Shown piece by piece: positions 1 to 6,439 of a DNA stretch of 32,907 nucleotides; position 1 is the first letter of the stretch; each line of letters starts with the position of its first letter. A program made the translations under genes and the position numbers. The stretch comes from WLNJ01 sp037131165 (GTDB taxonomy: Bacteria; Actinomycetota; Thermoleophilia; Solirubrobacterales; Solirubrobacteraceae): NCBI GenBank assembly GCA_037131165.1, contig JBAXRO010000018.1:1-32907 (forward strand), read 5' to 3'. Below the pieces are notes generated by a model, which was not told where the DNA came from, made no database searches, and saw nothing but the letters and a program-made list of their open reading frames with translations.

Positions 1-536
1 CGAGGGTCGTCAGGGCGGCAGCCGGCGAGGACGCCGTCGTGATCGGCGACGCGAACGGAGCCTGGGAGCCAACGGAGGCCGACGGAGCCATCGCGGCGCT
101 GGAGGCGGGCACCGTCGACTGGATCGAGCAGCCTGTCAGGGGGATCGAAGCGATGCGCACGCTCGCGCGGAGGACGGACGTCCGCATCGCACTCGACGAG
201 GACGCGACCGACGCGCAGGCCTTCTCCCTCCCTCCCTGTGCCGGGGCCGCCTGCCTCAAGCTGCAGGCGTGGGGCGGCCCGGACAGACTGCTCGAGGCAG
301 CCGACTCCGCTCGCTCCGCCGGGATCGAGGTCTACTTGGGATCGACCTTCGAAGGGCCGGTGGGAATCGCCGCCAGCCTCCACTGTGCCGCCGCCATCGG
401 GCCGGACCTGCCATCCGGCCTCGCCACACTCGACTCGTTCGACCAGCGATTCCCCGGCGTCGAGATCGGCGACGGCAGCTGGCTCCCGACCGACCGTCCA
501 GGCATCGGGGTGGACCCCGATGGAAACCCGGCATGA
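1..536 (+). CDS. menC: o-succinylbenzoate synthase MenC, 3' part (5' end outside window)
   Basis: The reading frame is open from the left edge (first full codon at 3) to TGA at 534-536, giving 177 C-terminal residues, roughly half of a normal MenC. The visible part is the C-terminal half of an enolase-superfamily barrel. It shows the three metal-ligand strands in order: the Asp of GDANGAW, the Glu of IEQP and the Asp of LDEDA. The second catalytic Lys follows in CLKLQAWGG. The first KxK lysine pair would lie upstream of the window. The family dehydrates SHCHC to o-succinylbenzoate in menaquinone synthesis. Enolase-superfamily members are easily confused, for example with dipeptide epimerases, but menD directly downstream decides for MenC. 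The stop codon overlaps an ATG in another frame (ATGA at 533-536). Confidence 0.88.
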   Translation, partial: RVVRAAAGEDAVVIGDANGAWEPTEADGAIAALEAGTVDWIEQPVRGIEAMRTLARRTDVRIALDEDATDAQAFSLPPCAGAACLKLQAWGGPDRLLEAADSARSAGIEVYLGSTFEGPVGIAASLHCAAAIGPDLPSGLATLDSFDQRFPGVEIGDGSWLPTDRPGIGVDPDGNPA

Positions 537-568
537 CCGACCAGACACCGATCCGCAAGGCACGATGA
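533..568 (+). CDS. 11-codon mini-ORF bridging menC and menD (MTDQTPIRKAR)
   Basis: The ATG at 533-535 overlaps the menC stop as ATGA. The ORF reads eleven codons and ends in a TGA at 566-568, which overlaps the menD ATG at 565-567, again as ATGA. It therefore spans the menC-menD gap exactly and is out of frame with menD. No good Shine-Dalgarno precedes it. It could be a translational relay that hands ribosomes from menC to menD, or a chance consequence of two closely spaced starts. No function for the peptide itself is claimed. Confidence 0.25.
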   Translation: MTDQTPIRKAR

Positions 569-2271
569 GCGACTCGGCGACCGCCCCGCTCGACCAGGCC
601 GAAGGCATCGCGGTCCTCTGCGGGCGCCTCGCGGACCTCGGCGTTCGGTTCGCCGCGATCTCGCCGGGATCGCGGTCGGCTCCGCTTGCTCTCGCCCTGG
701 TGCGCTGCGAGCGGATCCAATGCGTGCCTGTGATCGACGAGCGCAGCGCCGCATTCGTCGCTCTCGGGGCCGCGAAGGGAAGCGGGCAACCGGCGCTTGT
801 CGTTACCACCAGCGGCACCGCAGCAGCCAACCTCGCTCCTGCGATCCACGAAGCAAGGGAGGCTCGGGTCCCGCTGATCGCCTTGACGGCCGATCGCCCT
901 CCCGAGCTGCGGGGAGTCGGAGAGGGCCAGACGATCGACCAGGTCCGCCTGTTCGGTTCGGCAGCCGGCTTCTTCGACCTGGAAAACGGCGGGACCGAGG
1001 CCGACTGGGCCTCACTCGCCGACGAAGCCGTCGCAGTCGCGCTGGCGACGAGGCCTGGCCCGGCCCAGATCAACCTCGCTCTGCGCCCGCCGCTCGAGAC
1101 GGTCGCAGCTGCTCTCCCACCCGGCGCTCCGCAAGCCGATGACGATCGGCGGGCCGCACTCGATCGGACTGCGAGCGAGGACCTGCCGGCCCTGCTCTCC
1201 GGCTCGCGCAGGCCGCTGGTGATCGCCGGCCGGGACGAGAGGGGCGGCGGGTCAAGGCTGGCCGCCGAGTGCGCGAGACTGGGGCTCCCGGTGCTCGCCG
1301 ATCCGCTTTCCGGGGCATTCGGCGGCGCGACCGGGATCGCGTTGTGGGACCCGATCCTCAGGTGCCGCGACTGGTCTGTCGCCAGGCTGCCCGACCTGGT
1401 CATCCGCACGGGCGACATGCCCACATCCAAGCCACTTCGAGCCTGGCTGGAGAACGCCCGGTCCGAGGGCGCAGCCGTCATCCAGTTCGACCCCGAACTG
1501 GCGAGGCGCGACCCGACCTTCTCGACGACCCACAGGTCGGAGAGCGATCCGGTCGCCTCGCTCTCCCCTTTGAGCCCGCCGACTCCGGAGTCCGGCTGGC
1601 TCGGCTCCTGGCTCGAGGCCTCGAACGAGGCAAGCGAAGCGCTCGAGCCGCTCGTCGGATCCACCGAGGGCGCGCTGTCCGAGCCGGCGGTCGCTACCGG
1701 CTTGGCCCGGTCGCTCGACAGCGCAGAGGTGCTGTTCGTCTCGGCCTCGATGCCGATCCGGGACGTCGAGTCCCTCGTCCCCTGGGCACCGGGTTCACCG
1801 AGGGTGCTCTCGAACCGCGGAGCCAACGGGATCGATGGCGTGATCTCAACTGCTGCGGGGGTGGCGCTCGCCTCGGGTACCCGCACGGCCGTCTTGATCG
1901 GGGACGTCGCCTTCTGCCACGACCAGGGGGTTATGACGACGCTCCGCGATGCCGAGCCGGCTGTCTGCGTCGTCGTGGTGGACAATGGGGTCGGCTCGAT
2001 CTTCGACATCCTGCCGATCGCCTCGCAGGGCGACCCGGCCTTCGAGCCGTTCTTCGCGACGCCGACGCAACTGCCGCTCGAAGACCTCTGCGGGGCTTGG
2101 GAAGTCCCCTACAAACTGATCGAATCGCCCGCCGAGCTGGAGCAGGCACTGGCGGGGCGCCCAGCGGGACCCTCTGTCCTCCATGTCCGGGTGCCGCGGG
2201 AACAGGGACACCGGCTGCGCCGGGCAGCCTGGGAGGCAGTCAGCGAACGGCTGGAGCCGAGCTCGCCCTGA
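565..2271 (+). CDS. menD: 2-succinyl-5-enolpyruvyl-6-hydroxy-3-cyclohexene-1-carboxylate synthase MenD
   Basis: 568 residues, the usual MenD length. It is a ThDP-dependent enzyme that joins 2-oxoglutarate-derived succinic semialdehyde to isochorismate in menaquinone synthesis. The N-terminal PYR domain carries ISPGSRSAP (residues 32-40), the cofactor-activating Glu in DERSAAF (Glu59) and TTSGTAAANLAPA followed by LTADRPPEL, all characteristic of MenD. The C-terminal PP domain has the Mg/ThDP motif GDVAFCHDQG (Gly446-Asp447 onward) and VVDNGVGSIFDILP. The ATG at 565 is chosen because the protein then begins just before the conserved core; the frame is open further upstream, but that would lie inside menC. 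A weak AAGG precedes the start. The gene runs into menF tail to tail with 8 nt between the stops. Confidence 0.95.
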   Translation: MSDSATAPLDQAEGIAVLCGRLADLGVRFAAISPGSRSAPLALALVRCERIQCVPVIDERSAAFVALGAAKGSGQPALVVTTSGTAAANLAPAIHEAREARVPLIALTADRPPELRGVGEGQTIDQVRLFGSAAGFFDLENGGTEADWASLADEAVAVALATRPGPAQINLALRPPLETVAAALPPGAPQADDDRRAALDRTASEDLPALLSGSRRPLVIAGRDERGGGSRLAAECARLGLPVLADPLSGAFGGATGIALWDPILRCRDWSVARLPDLVIRTGDMPTSKPLRAWLENARSEGAAVIQFDPELARRDPTFSTTHRSESDPVASLSPLSPPTPESGWLGSWLEASNEASEALEPLVGSTEGALSEPAVATGLARSLDSAEVLFVSASMPIRDVESLVPWAPGSPRVLSNRGANGIDGVISTAAGVALASGTRTAVLIGDVAFCHDQGVMTTLRDAEPAVCVVVVDNGVGSIFDILPIASQGDPAFEPFFATPTQLPLEDLCGAWEVPYKLIESPAELEQALAGRPAGPSVLHVRVPREQGHRLRRAAWEAVSERLEPSSP

Positions 2272-2279
2272 GGTTCCGT

Positions 2280-3725
2280 TCAGAGCGAAACGACAGGCAG
2301 CAGCGCCTGGAGCTTGAGCTCGGTCTCAGCCAGTTCCGACGCCGGGTCCGAACCCGCAACCACTCCGACTCCCGCGTAGCAGCGGGCCTCGCTGCCGCGC
2401 AACAGCGCGCAGCGAAGCGCAACGCAGAACTCGCCGTTCTCAGCGGCGTCGCTCCAGCCGATCGGCGAGGCGTACCAGCCTCGATCGAGGCCTTCGAGTT
2501 CATTGATCACTGCTGAAGCCTCGCTCCACGGCTCACCGCCCACTGCGGGAGTCGGGTGCAGGCGGCCTGCGAGCTCAATCGCCGCGACCGGTTCCCTCAG
2601 TCGAGCGCGGATCGGAGTGGCGAGGTGCTGGATGTTCGCGACCCTTGCCAGCTGCGGCTCTTCACTGCCCGACACCCAGACGGCAGAGGGCTCGAGCGTG
2701 CGGCTGATCCTGTGGGTGACGATCGCCTGCTCGGACCGGTCCTTGGGAGACCGGAGCAACCGCTCGCCGATGTGGGCGTCGACCGCCGGATCGGCACTCC
2801 GCGGAGCCGAACCGGCAAGTGCGACCGTCGAGGCGTGCAGTCCCTCCCGCCGGATCAACAGTTCCGGGCTGGCGCCGATGAGCGACGCGTCACCTCGCCC
2901 GACCGCGAAGAGGAAACAGGACGGGAATACCTCGCGAAGAACCGAGAGGATGCCCCCGGGGTCGTGGTCGACTCCACGTTCGACGAGCACCTCCCTGGCA
3001 AGTACGACCTTCTCCACACGCCCCTCATCGATCGCGTCGAGCGCCCGCGCCACTGCGGCTTCATAGTGCTCGGGCGGAAGCCCCGACTCGACGGATGGCG
3101 GCGTCCCGGCAAGCCCCGGTCCGTCGGGGAGCGAGCTTGACCGGTCGAGGCGGGAGGCGCACCGGAGGGCGGCGTCGACGGCAACCGAAGGGTCGTCCTC
3201 GGGGCCGACGACGACCTGCAGGGTCGCCATCGCGACACCGTCCCGGCGCGTTACAGAAACGGTGGGGACGACCATCGAAGCCGAGCCGAAACCCCGCCAC
3301 GGGCCTGCGGCACGCTCCCTGCCGTCGAAGGCGAAGCCGCCGAAGGCGATCGGGCCGCTGCCGGGAGGACCGTCGACCTGATCGGAGTTGGCGCCGTGGG
3401 CGAGGTTGCGCCACTGTTCCGCCACCGACCCGAAGCGCTCCGCCCCGGACGCCTTGAGCTCGCAGGCCTCGCCGAGGGTGGCGAGAGCGTACCCGCCCCT
3501 GTCGGGCTGCTCAGTCAACCCCCACGGTTCCCCGGCCCGCCGCGCCGCCAACACCACTGCCGACGGGTCGAAGTTCGGGTCGCACTCCTGCATCACGGCG
3601 GCGAGGGTCGGCTCGCCGGTCTGCCTGGCCCGTGCGGCCGCGCCCTCGGCCCGGGCGAGCAAGCGTTCCTGCGTCTCGCGACCGATCAGATCGGGACCGG
3701 GTGCCTGTCCGCGCCCGAGCTTCAT
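2280..3725 (-). CDS. menF: isochorismate synthase MenF (chorismate-binding family)
   Basis: 481 residues, somewhat long for the family; the first ~100 residues are poorly conserved. The C-terminal chorismate-binding domain is clear: KVVLAREV, GASPELLIRREG, LAGSAPRS (family LAGTxPRG), LHPTPAVGGEP and the isochorismate-synthase signature DRGWYASPIGW. It converts chorismate to isochorismate, the substrate of the MenD encoded opposite it, so MenF is preferred to a siderophore EntC role. The ATG at 3725 lies 5 nt after the ilvN stop and has no recognisable Shine-Dalgarno, so translation is probably coupled to ilvN. An isochorismate synthase as third gene after ilvBN, where ilvC is commonly found, is unusual. 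A salicylate-forming homologue is possible but less likely. Confidence 0.9.
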   Translation of the reverse strand: MKLGRGQAPGPDLIGRETQERLLARAEGAAARARQTGEPTLAAVMQECDPNFDPSAVVLAARRAGEPWGLTEQPDRGGYALATLGEACELKASGAERFGSVAEQWRNLAHGANSDQVDGPPGSGPIAFGGFAFDGRERAAGPWRGFGSASMVVPTVSVTRRDGVAMATLQVVVGPEDDPSVAVDAALRCASRLDRSSSLPDGPGLAGTPPSVESGLPPEHYEAAVARALDAIDEGRVEKVVLAREVLVERGVDHDPGGILSVLREVFPSCFLFAVGRGDASLIGASPELLIRREGLHASTVALAGSAPRSADPAVDAHIGERLLRSPKDRSEQAIVTHRISRTLEPSAVWVSGSEEPQLARVANIQHLATPIRARLREPVAAIELAGRLHPTPAVGGEPWSEASAVINELEGLDRGWYASPIGWSDAAENGEFCVALRCALLRGSEARCYAGVGVVAGSDPASELAETELKLQALLPVVSL

Positions 3726-3730
3726 ATGGA

Positions 3731-4300
3731 TCAGGTTGCGTCGCGCCCGCGCGACATCGCGATCTCGCCCGTTCGCGCCATTTCGACCAGCCCGAGCGGC
3801 CTGACCATCTCCTCGAACGCCTCGATCTTCTCGTTCGTGCCGATGATCTCGACCACGAGAGTGTTCGGGCCAACGTCAACGACGTTCCCGCGGAAGATGG
3901 AGACCATCTGCAGCAGCTCTGCTCGCTTGGCCCCGTCCGCCTCGATCTTGAACAGGGCGAGTTCGCGCTGGACGGCCTCGCCAGGTTCGAGATCGCGGAT
4001 CTTGAGGACGTTCACGAGCTTGTGGAGCTGCTTGGTGACCTGATCGATCGGGTGCCTCGCGCCGTCCACCGTGAGAGTGATCCTCGAGTAGCCGGGGTCG
4101 TCGGTTGGACCGACTGCGAGTGTCTCGATGTTGTAGCCGCGCCTCGCGAACAGGCCGGCGATGCGGGTCAGAACGCCGGGCTTGTTCTCGACGAGGATCG
4201 CGAGGACGTGCGTGCGGCCGGTCCTCAGGCCGACTTCGGCCTCGAGGTCCTCGATCGCGAGCGGCTCGTTCATTCCCTGATCGGTTCCCGCCATCGCCAT
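3731..4300 (-). CDS. ilvN: acetolactate synthase regulatory (small) subunit IlvN
   Basis: 189 residues from the ATG at 4300, or 180 from the internal ATG at 4273 (MNEPLA). The first is chosen because its ATG overlaps the ilvB stop as TGATG, a coupled start; an ATG at 4294 is also in frame. An N-terminal ACT domain (about residues 30-100) starts THVLAILVENKPGVLTRIAGLFARRG in pieces typical of IlvN/IlvH. The C-terminal regulatory domain follows and includes GEIAMSRG at the end. The subunit stimulates IlvB and gives feedback inhibition by valine or other branched-chain amino acids. The N-terminal ~25 residues are low in conservation, so the 4273 start remains possible; a CAGGGA lies directly against it, too close for a good Shine-Dalgarno. 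Confidence 0.93.
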   Translation of the reverse strand: MAMAGTDQGMNEPLAIEDLEAEVGLRTGRTHVLAILVENKPGVLTRIAGLFARRGYNIETLAVGPTDDPGYSRITLTVDGARHPIDQVTKQLHKLVNVLKIRDLEPGEAVQRELALFKIEADGAKRAELLQMVSIFRGNVVDVGPNTLVVEIIGTNEKIEAFEEMVRPLGLVEMARTGEIAMSRGRDAT

Positions 4301-5976
4301 CACCCGACCATGTTCCGCGCGGGCTCGCCGGCGGGGATCATCGGGTAGGTGTTCTCGTCGCGGGTTACTCGGACGTCGACCACGACCGTGCCCGGTGTCT
4401 CGATCGCCCGGCGCATGTCGTCGACGAGGGTCTCCTTGGCCGTGAACTGCATGCCGGTCGCGCCGTAAGCCTCGGCGAGCTTGACCCAATCGGGCCGACC
4501 CTCGAGGTCGACTGCGCTCAGCCTGTTCTCCCAGAACAACTCCTGCCATTGGCGGACCATCCCGAGGTAGCCGTTGTTCATGATGAACACCTTGACGTTG
4601 ACGCCCTCCTGCATGCAGGTGGCGAGCTCCTGGATGTTCATCTGGACAGATCCGTCGCCGGCGACGACCACGACCGTCTGGTCGGGACAGCCGATGGCGG
4701 CGCCCAGGGCGGACGGCGGTCCGAAGCCCATAGTCCCGAGCCCACCGGAGTTGCTCCAACGCCTGGGCTTGGGGAACCCGTAGTACTGGGCCGTCCACAT
4801 CTGGTGCTGGCCGACGTAGCTCGTCACGATCGCCTCGCCGTTGGTCGCCTCGTGGAGCGCCAGGATCATGTACTGAGGCTTGATCTCGCTGTCCTTGGAA
4901 TCCTCGTAGGCCAAGGGGTACTTCTCCTTCCAGCCCTCGATCCTGCCGAGCCACTCGTCGAGCCGCGAGCTGTCGGCCTCGAGCGAGCGGTACTCGACCA
5001 CGAGCCTCGAGAGGATGTTCTTCGCGTCGCCGACGATCGGGATGTGGGCGGGGACGTTCTTGGAGATTTCCGCCGGGTCGATGTCGATGTGGATGAACTT
5101 CGCGTGCGGTGCGAACTCGGAGAGCTTGCCGGTGATCCGGTCGTCGAACCTTGCTCCCGCGCAGAGGATCAGGTCCGCCTCGTCCATCGCGTAGTTGGCC
5201 GCCCGGGTCCCGTGCATCCCCAGCATCCCAAGCCACTGATCATCGTCGGCCGGGTAGGCGCCGAGCGCCATCAGGGTGCAGGTGACCGGGAAGCGATCCG
5301 CGCGGACGAGCGAGATCAGCTCCTCGGAGGCGTTCGCGTTGACGACGCCGCCGCCGGCGTAGATCACCGGTCGCTTCGCATTCGCGAGCGCCTTGGCTGC
5401 GAGGCGGATCTGCTTCTGGTTGCCGTCCGTCGTCGGGCTGTAACCGGGCAGGGTCACCTTCTCGGTCGGCTGGTAGTCGATGTCGGCCTTCGACAGGTCG
5501 ACCGGGATGTCGATCAGGACCGGCCCGGGCCGACCGCTGCCGGCGATGTGGAACGCCTCGTGGACGGTCTTGGGGAGGTCCTGAGGGTCCTGGATCATGA
5601 ACGAGTGCTTGACGATCGGCATGGTGATGCCGATCGTGTCGCACTCCTGGAAACCGTCGGTGCCGAGGAGATCGGTGCGTACCTGGCCGGTGATGAACAC
5701 GACGGGGACAGAGTCCATCATCGCGTCGCAGATCGGGGTCACGAGGTTGGTCGCGCCGGGGCCGCTCGTGCCGAAGCAGACGCCAACCTTGCCGGTTGCC
5801 TTCGCGTAGCCCTCGGCAGCGTGGCCGCCGCCGGCCTCATGGCGAACGAGGACGTGGCGAATCCCAGCGTCGTAGAAGGCGTCGTAGGTGGGCAGGCTCG
5901 CTCCACCCGGAAGACCGAATACGACCTCGACACCCTCTGCCTTCAGACATTCCATCAGTGCGTCAACTGCTCGCAT
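4300..5976 (-). CDS. ilvB: acetolactate synthase catalytic (large) subunit IlvB
   Basis: 558 residues from the ATG at 5976, which is preceded by a perfect AAGGAGG at 5985-5991 with 8-nt spacing; a longer in-frame start at 6012 is therefore rejected. ThDP enzyme that condenses two pyruvates to acetolactate, or pyruvate with 2-ketobutyrate, for Val, Leu and Ile synthesis. The PYR domain has FGLPGG, the activating Glu47 in RHEAGGGHAAEGYA, and TSGPGATNLVTPI. The substrate and FAD region has GTDGFQE, and GRPGPVLIDIPVDL follows. The PP domain has the cofactor motif GDGSVQMN (from residue 440) and NNGYLGMVRQWQ. The residue after the catalytic Glu is Ala where most acetolactate synthases I recall have Gln. 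A structured leader lies upstream. Clear family assignment. Confidence 0.95.
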   Translation of the reverse strand: MRAVDALMECLKAEGVEVVFGLPGGASLPTYDAFYDAGIRHVLVRHEAGGGHAAEGYAKATGKVGVCFGTSGPGATNLVTPICDAMMDSVPVVFITGQVRTDLLGTDGFQECDTIGITMPIVKHSFMIQDPQDLPKTVHEAFHIAGSGRPGPVLIDIPVDLSKADIDYQPTEKVTLPGYSPTTDGNQKQIRLAAKALANAKRPVIYAGGGVVNANASEELISLVRADRFPVTCTLMALGAYPADDDQWLGMLGMHGTRAANYAMDEADLILCAGARFDDRITGKLSEFAPHAKFIHIDIDPAEISKNVPAHIPIVGDAKNILSRLVVEYRSLEADSSRLDEWLGRIEGWKEKYPLAYEDSKDSEIKPQYMILALHEATNGEAIVTSYVGQHQMWTAQYYGFPKPRRWSNSGGLGTMGFGPPSALGAAIGCPDQTVVVVAGDGSVQMNIQELATCMQEGVNVKVFIMNNGYLGMVRQWQELFWENRLSAVDLEGRPDWVKLAEAYGATGMQFTAKETLVDDMRRAIETPGTVVVDVRVTRDENTYPMIPAGEPARNMVG

Positions 5977-5984
5977 TTGCCGGT

Positions 5985-5991
5985 CCTCCTT
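5985..5991 (-). promoter_or_regulatory. strong Shine-Dalgarno of ilvB
   Basis: The minus strand reads AAGGAGG, fully complementary to the 16S anti-Shine-Dalgarno, 8 nt before the ATG at 5976. It fixes the ilvB start. It is one of only two very strong ribosome binding sites in the window, the other belonging to argC. Confidence 0.85.
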
Positions 5992-6118
5992 TCCTTCGTT
6001 TCCGATGTTCAACAGCCGAAATGGGTACGGCTGGGACGTGCCAGCCGACTCAAATCCAAGTGTAACAGCGGGATTACGGCTGAATCCGCAACGCAGGAGC
6101 GCTCCCCCGGCGCATCAT
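5992..6118 (-). promoter_or_regulatory. candidate ilvB leader with competing stems and a 14-codon mini-ORF
   Basis: On the minus strand four segments can pair in alternative ways: Z CAGCCG (6082-6077), A CGGCTGG (6047-6041), B CCAGCCG (6034-6028) and C CGGCTG (6018-6013). A:B forms a perfect 7-bp stem with a 6-nt loop; B:C gives 6 bp with a 9-nt loop; Z:A gives 6 bp. A:B excludes both others. A mini-ORF MMRRGSAPALRIQP starts at 6118 as ATGA on the stop of the gene upstream. It ends with TAA at 6074-6076, its last two sense codons being segment Z; it contains TTG (Leu) and ATT (Ile), rare codons here. A TACACT at 6064-6059 could be a -10 for a shorter transcript carrying only A, B and C. No U-tract follows any stem. 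Attenuation of ilv operons is known in actinobacteria; its presence here is inference. Confidence 0.35.
6096..6105. repeat. 10-bp perfect palindrome upstream of ilvB
   Basis: GGAGCGCTCC reads the same on both strands. It lies just downstream of the zinc-ribbon gene stop and inside the mini-ORF of the ilvB leader. It could be an operator or a short stem, but a single 10-bp palindrome in G+C-rich DNA is weak evidence. Confidence 0.25.
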
Positions 6119-6417
6119 CCCTGCTGGCGCTGCCACAGCTCACGGCGCGACGGGAGCAACTCCTCCGGGTAGTCGAGATCGGTTCCGCACCTCGTGCAGA
6201 GGGTCTCCGAAACGGGCATCGGCTTGCCGCAGAGGTCACAGCGGCGCAGCGGCTCGGAGGCCTCCGATCGAGCGACGAGCGCAGCGATCAGACCTGCGAA
6301 GGGGAGCAGGAAGGCAATCAGGAACCAGATGAAGCGCGGGTTCCCCTTGGCGTGGGCGATCAGTGCCCCACCCAGCCCACAGAAGAGGGCCAAGACAAGA
6401 TAAGCGCCACCCGCCAT
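6115..6417 (-). CDS. small membrane protein with C-terminal zinc ribbon
   Basis: 100 residues from the ATG at 6417. Two hydrophobic segments (about residues 5-22, AYLVLALFCGLGGALIAHA, and 28-50, FIWFLIAFLLPFAGLIAALVA) are joined by a short polar turn AKGNPR. A cytoplasmic-looking CDLCGKPMPVSETLCTRCG follows, a CxxC-x(n)-CxxC zinc-ribbon pattern. The layout resembles common small bacterial proteins with a transmembrane hairpin and zinc ribbon, whose role is unknown. The alternative TTG start at 6459 overlaps gatB. The ATG is preferred because TACACT lies 7 nt upstream, although no Shine-Dalgarno is present. It is the last gene before the ilvB leader, on the same strand as gatB. Confidence 0.72.
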   Translation of the reverse strand: MAGGAYLVLALFCGLGGALIAHAKGNPRFIWFLIAFLLPFAGLIAALVARSEASEPLRRCDLCGKPMPVSETLCTRCGTDLDYPEELLPSRRELWQRQQG

Positions 6418-6424
6418 TGAATCG

Positions 6425-6430
6425 AGTGTA
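6425..6430 (-). promoter_or_regulatory. candidate -10 (TACACT) for a leaderless transcript of the zinc-ribbon gene
   Basis: TACACT on the minus strand ends 7 nt before the ATG at 6417, the distance expected if transcription starts at the start codon. No Shine-Dalgarno lies between. No convincing -35 was found at 16-19 nt. Confidence 0.4.
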
Positions 6431-6439
6431 ACCCGAGAC

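Noticed and set aside
222..240. TCCC tandem run in menC
   Set aside because: Three short units inside conserved coding sequence, in frame and expected by chance in G+C-rich DNA.
2272..2279. Possible terminator between menD and menF
   Set aside because: Only a 4-bp stem (CTGA...TCAG) can be drawn across the 8-nt gap; too weak to report.
4105..6420. Very long open frame on the + strand opposite ilvN and ilvB
   Set aside because: It is Arg/Asp/Val-rich with no known motif, and it mirrors the third-position G+C bias of ilvB; ilvB and ilvN are certain on the other strand.
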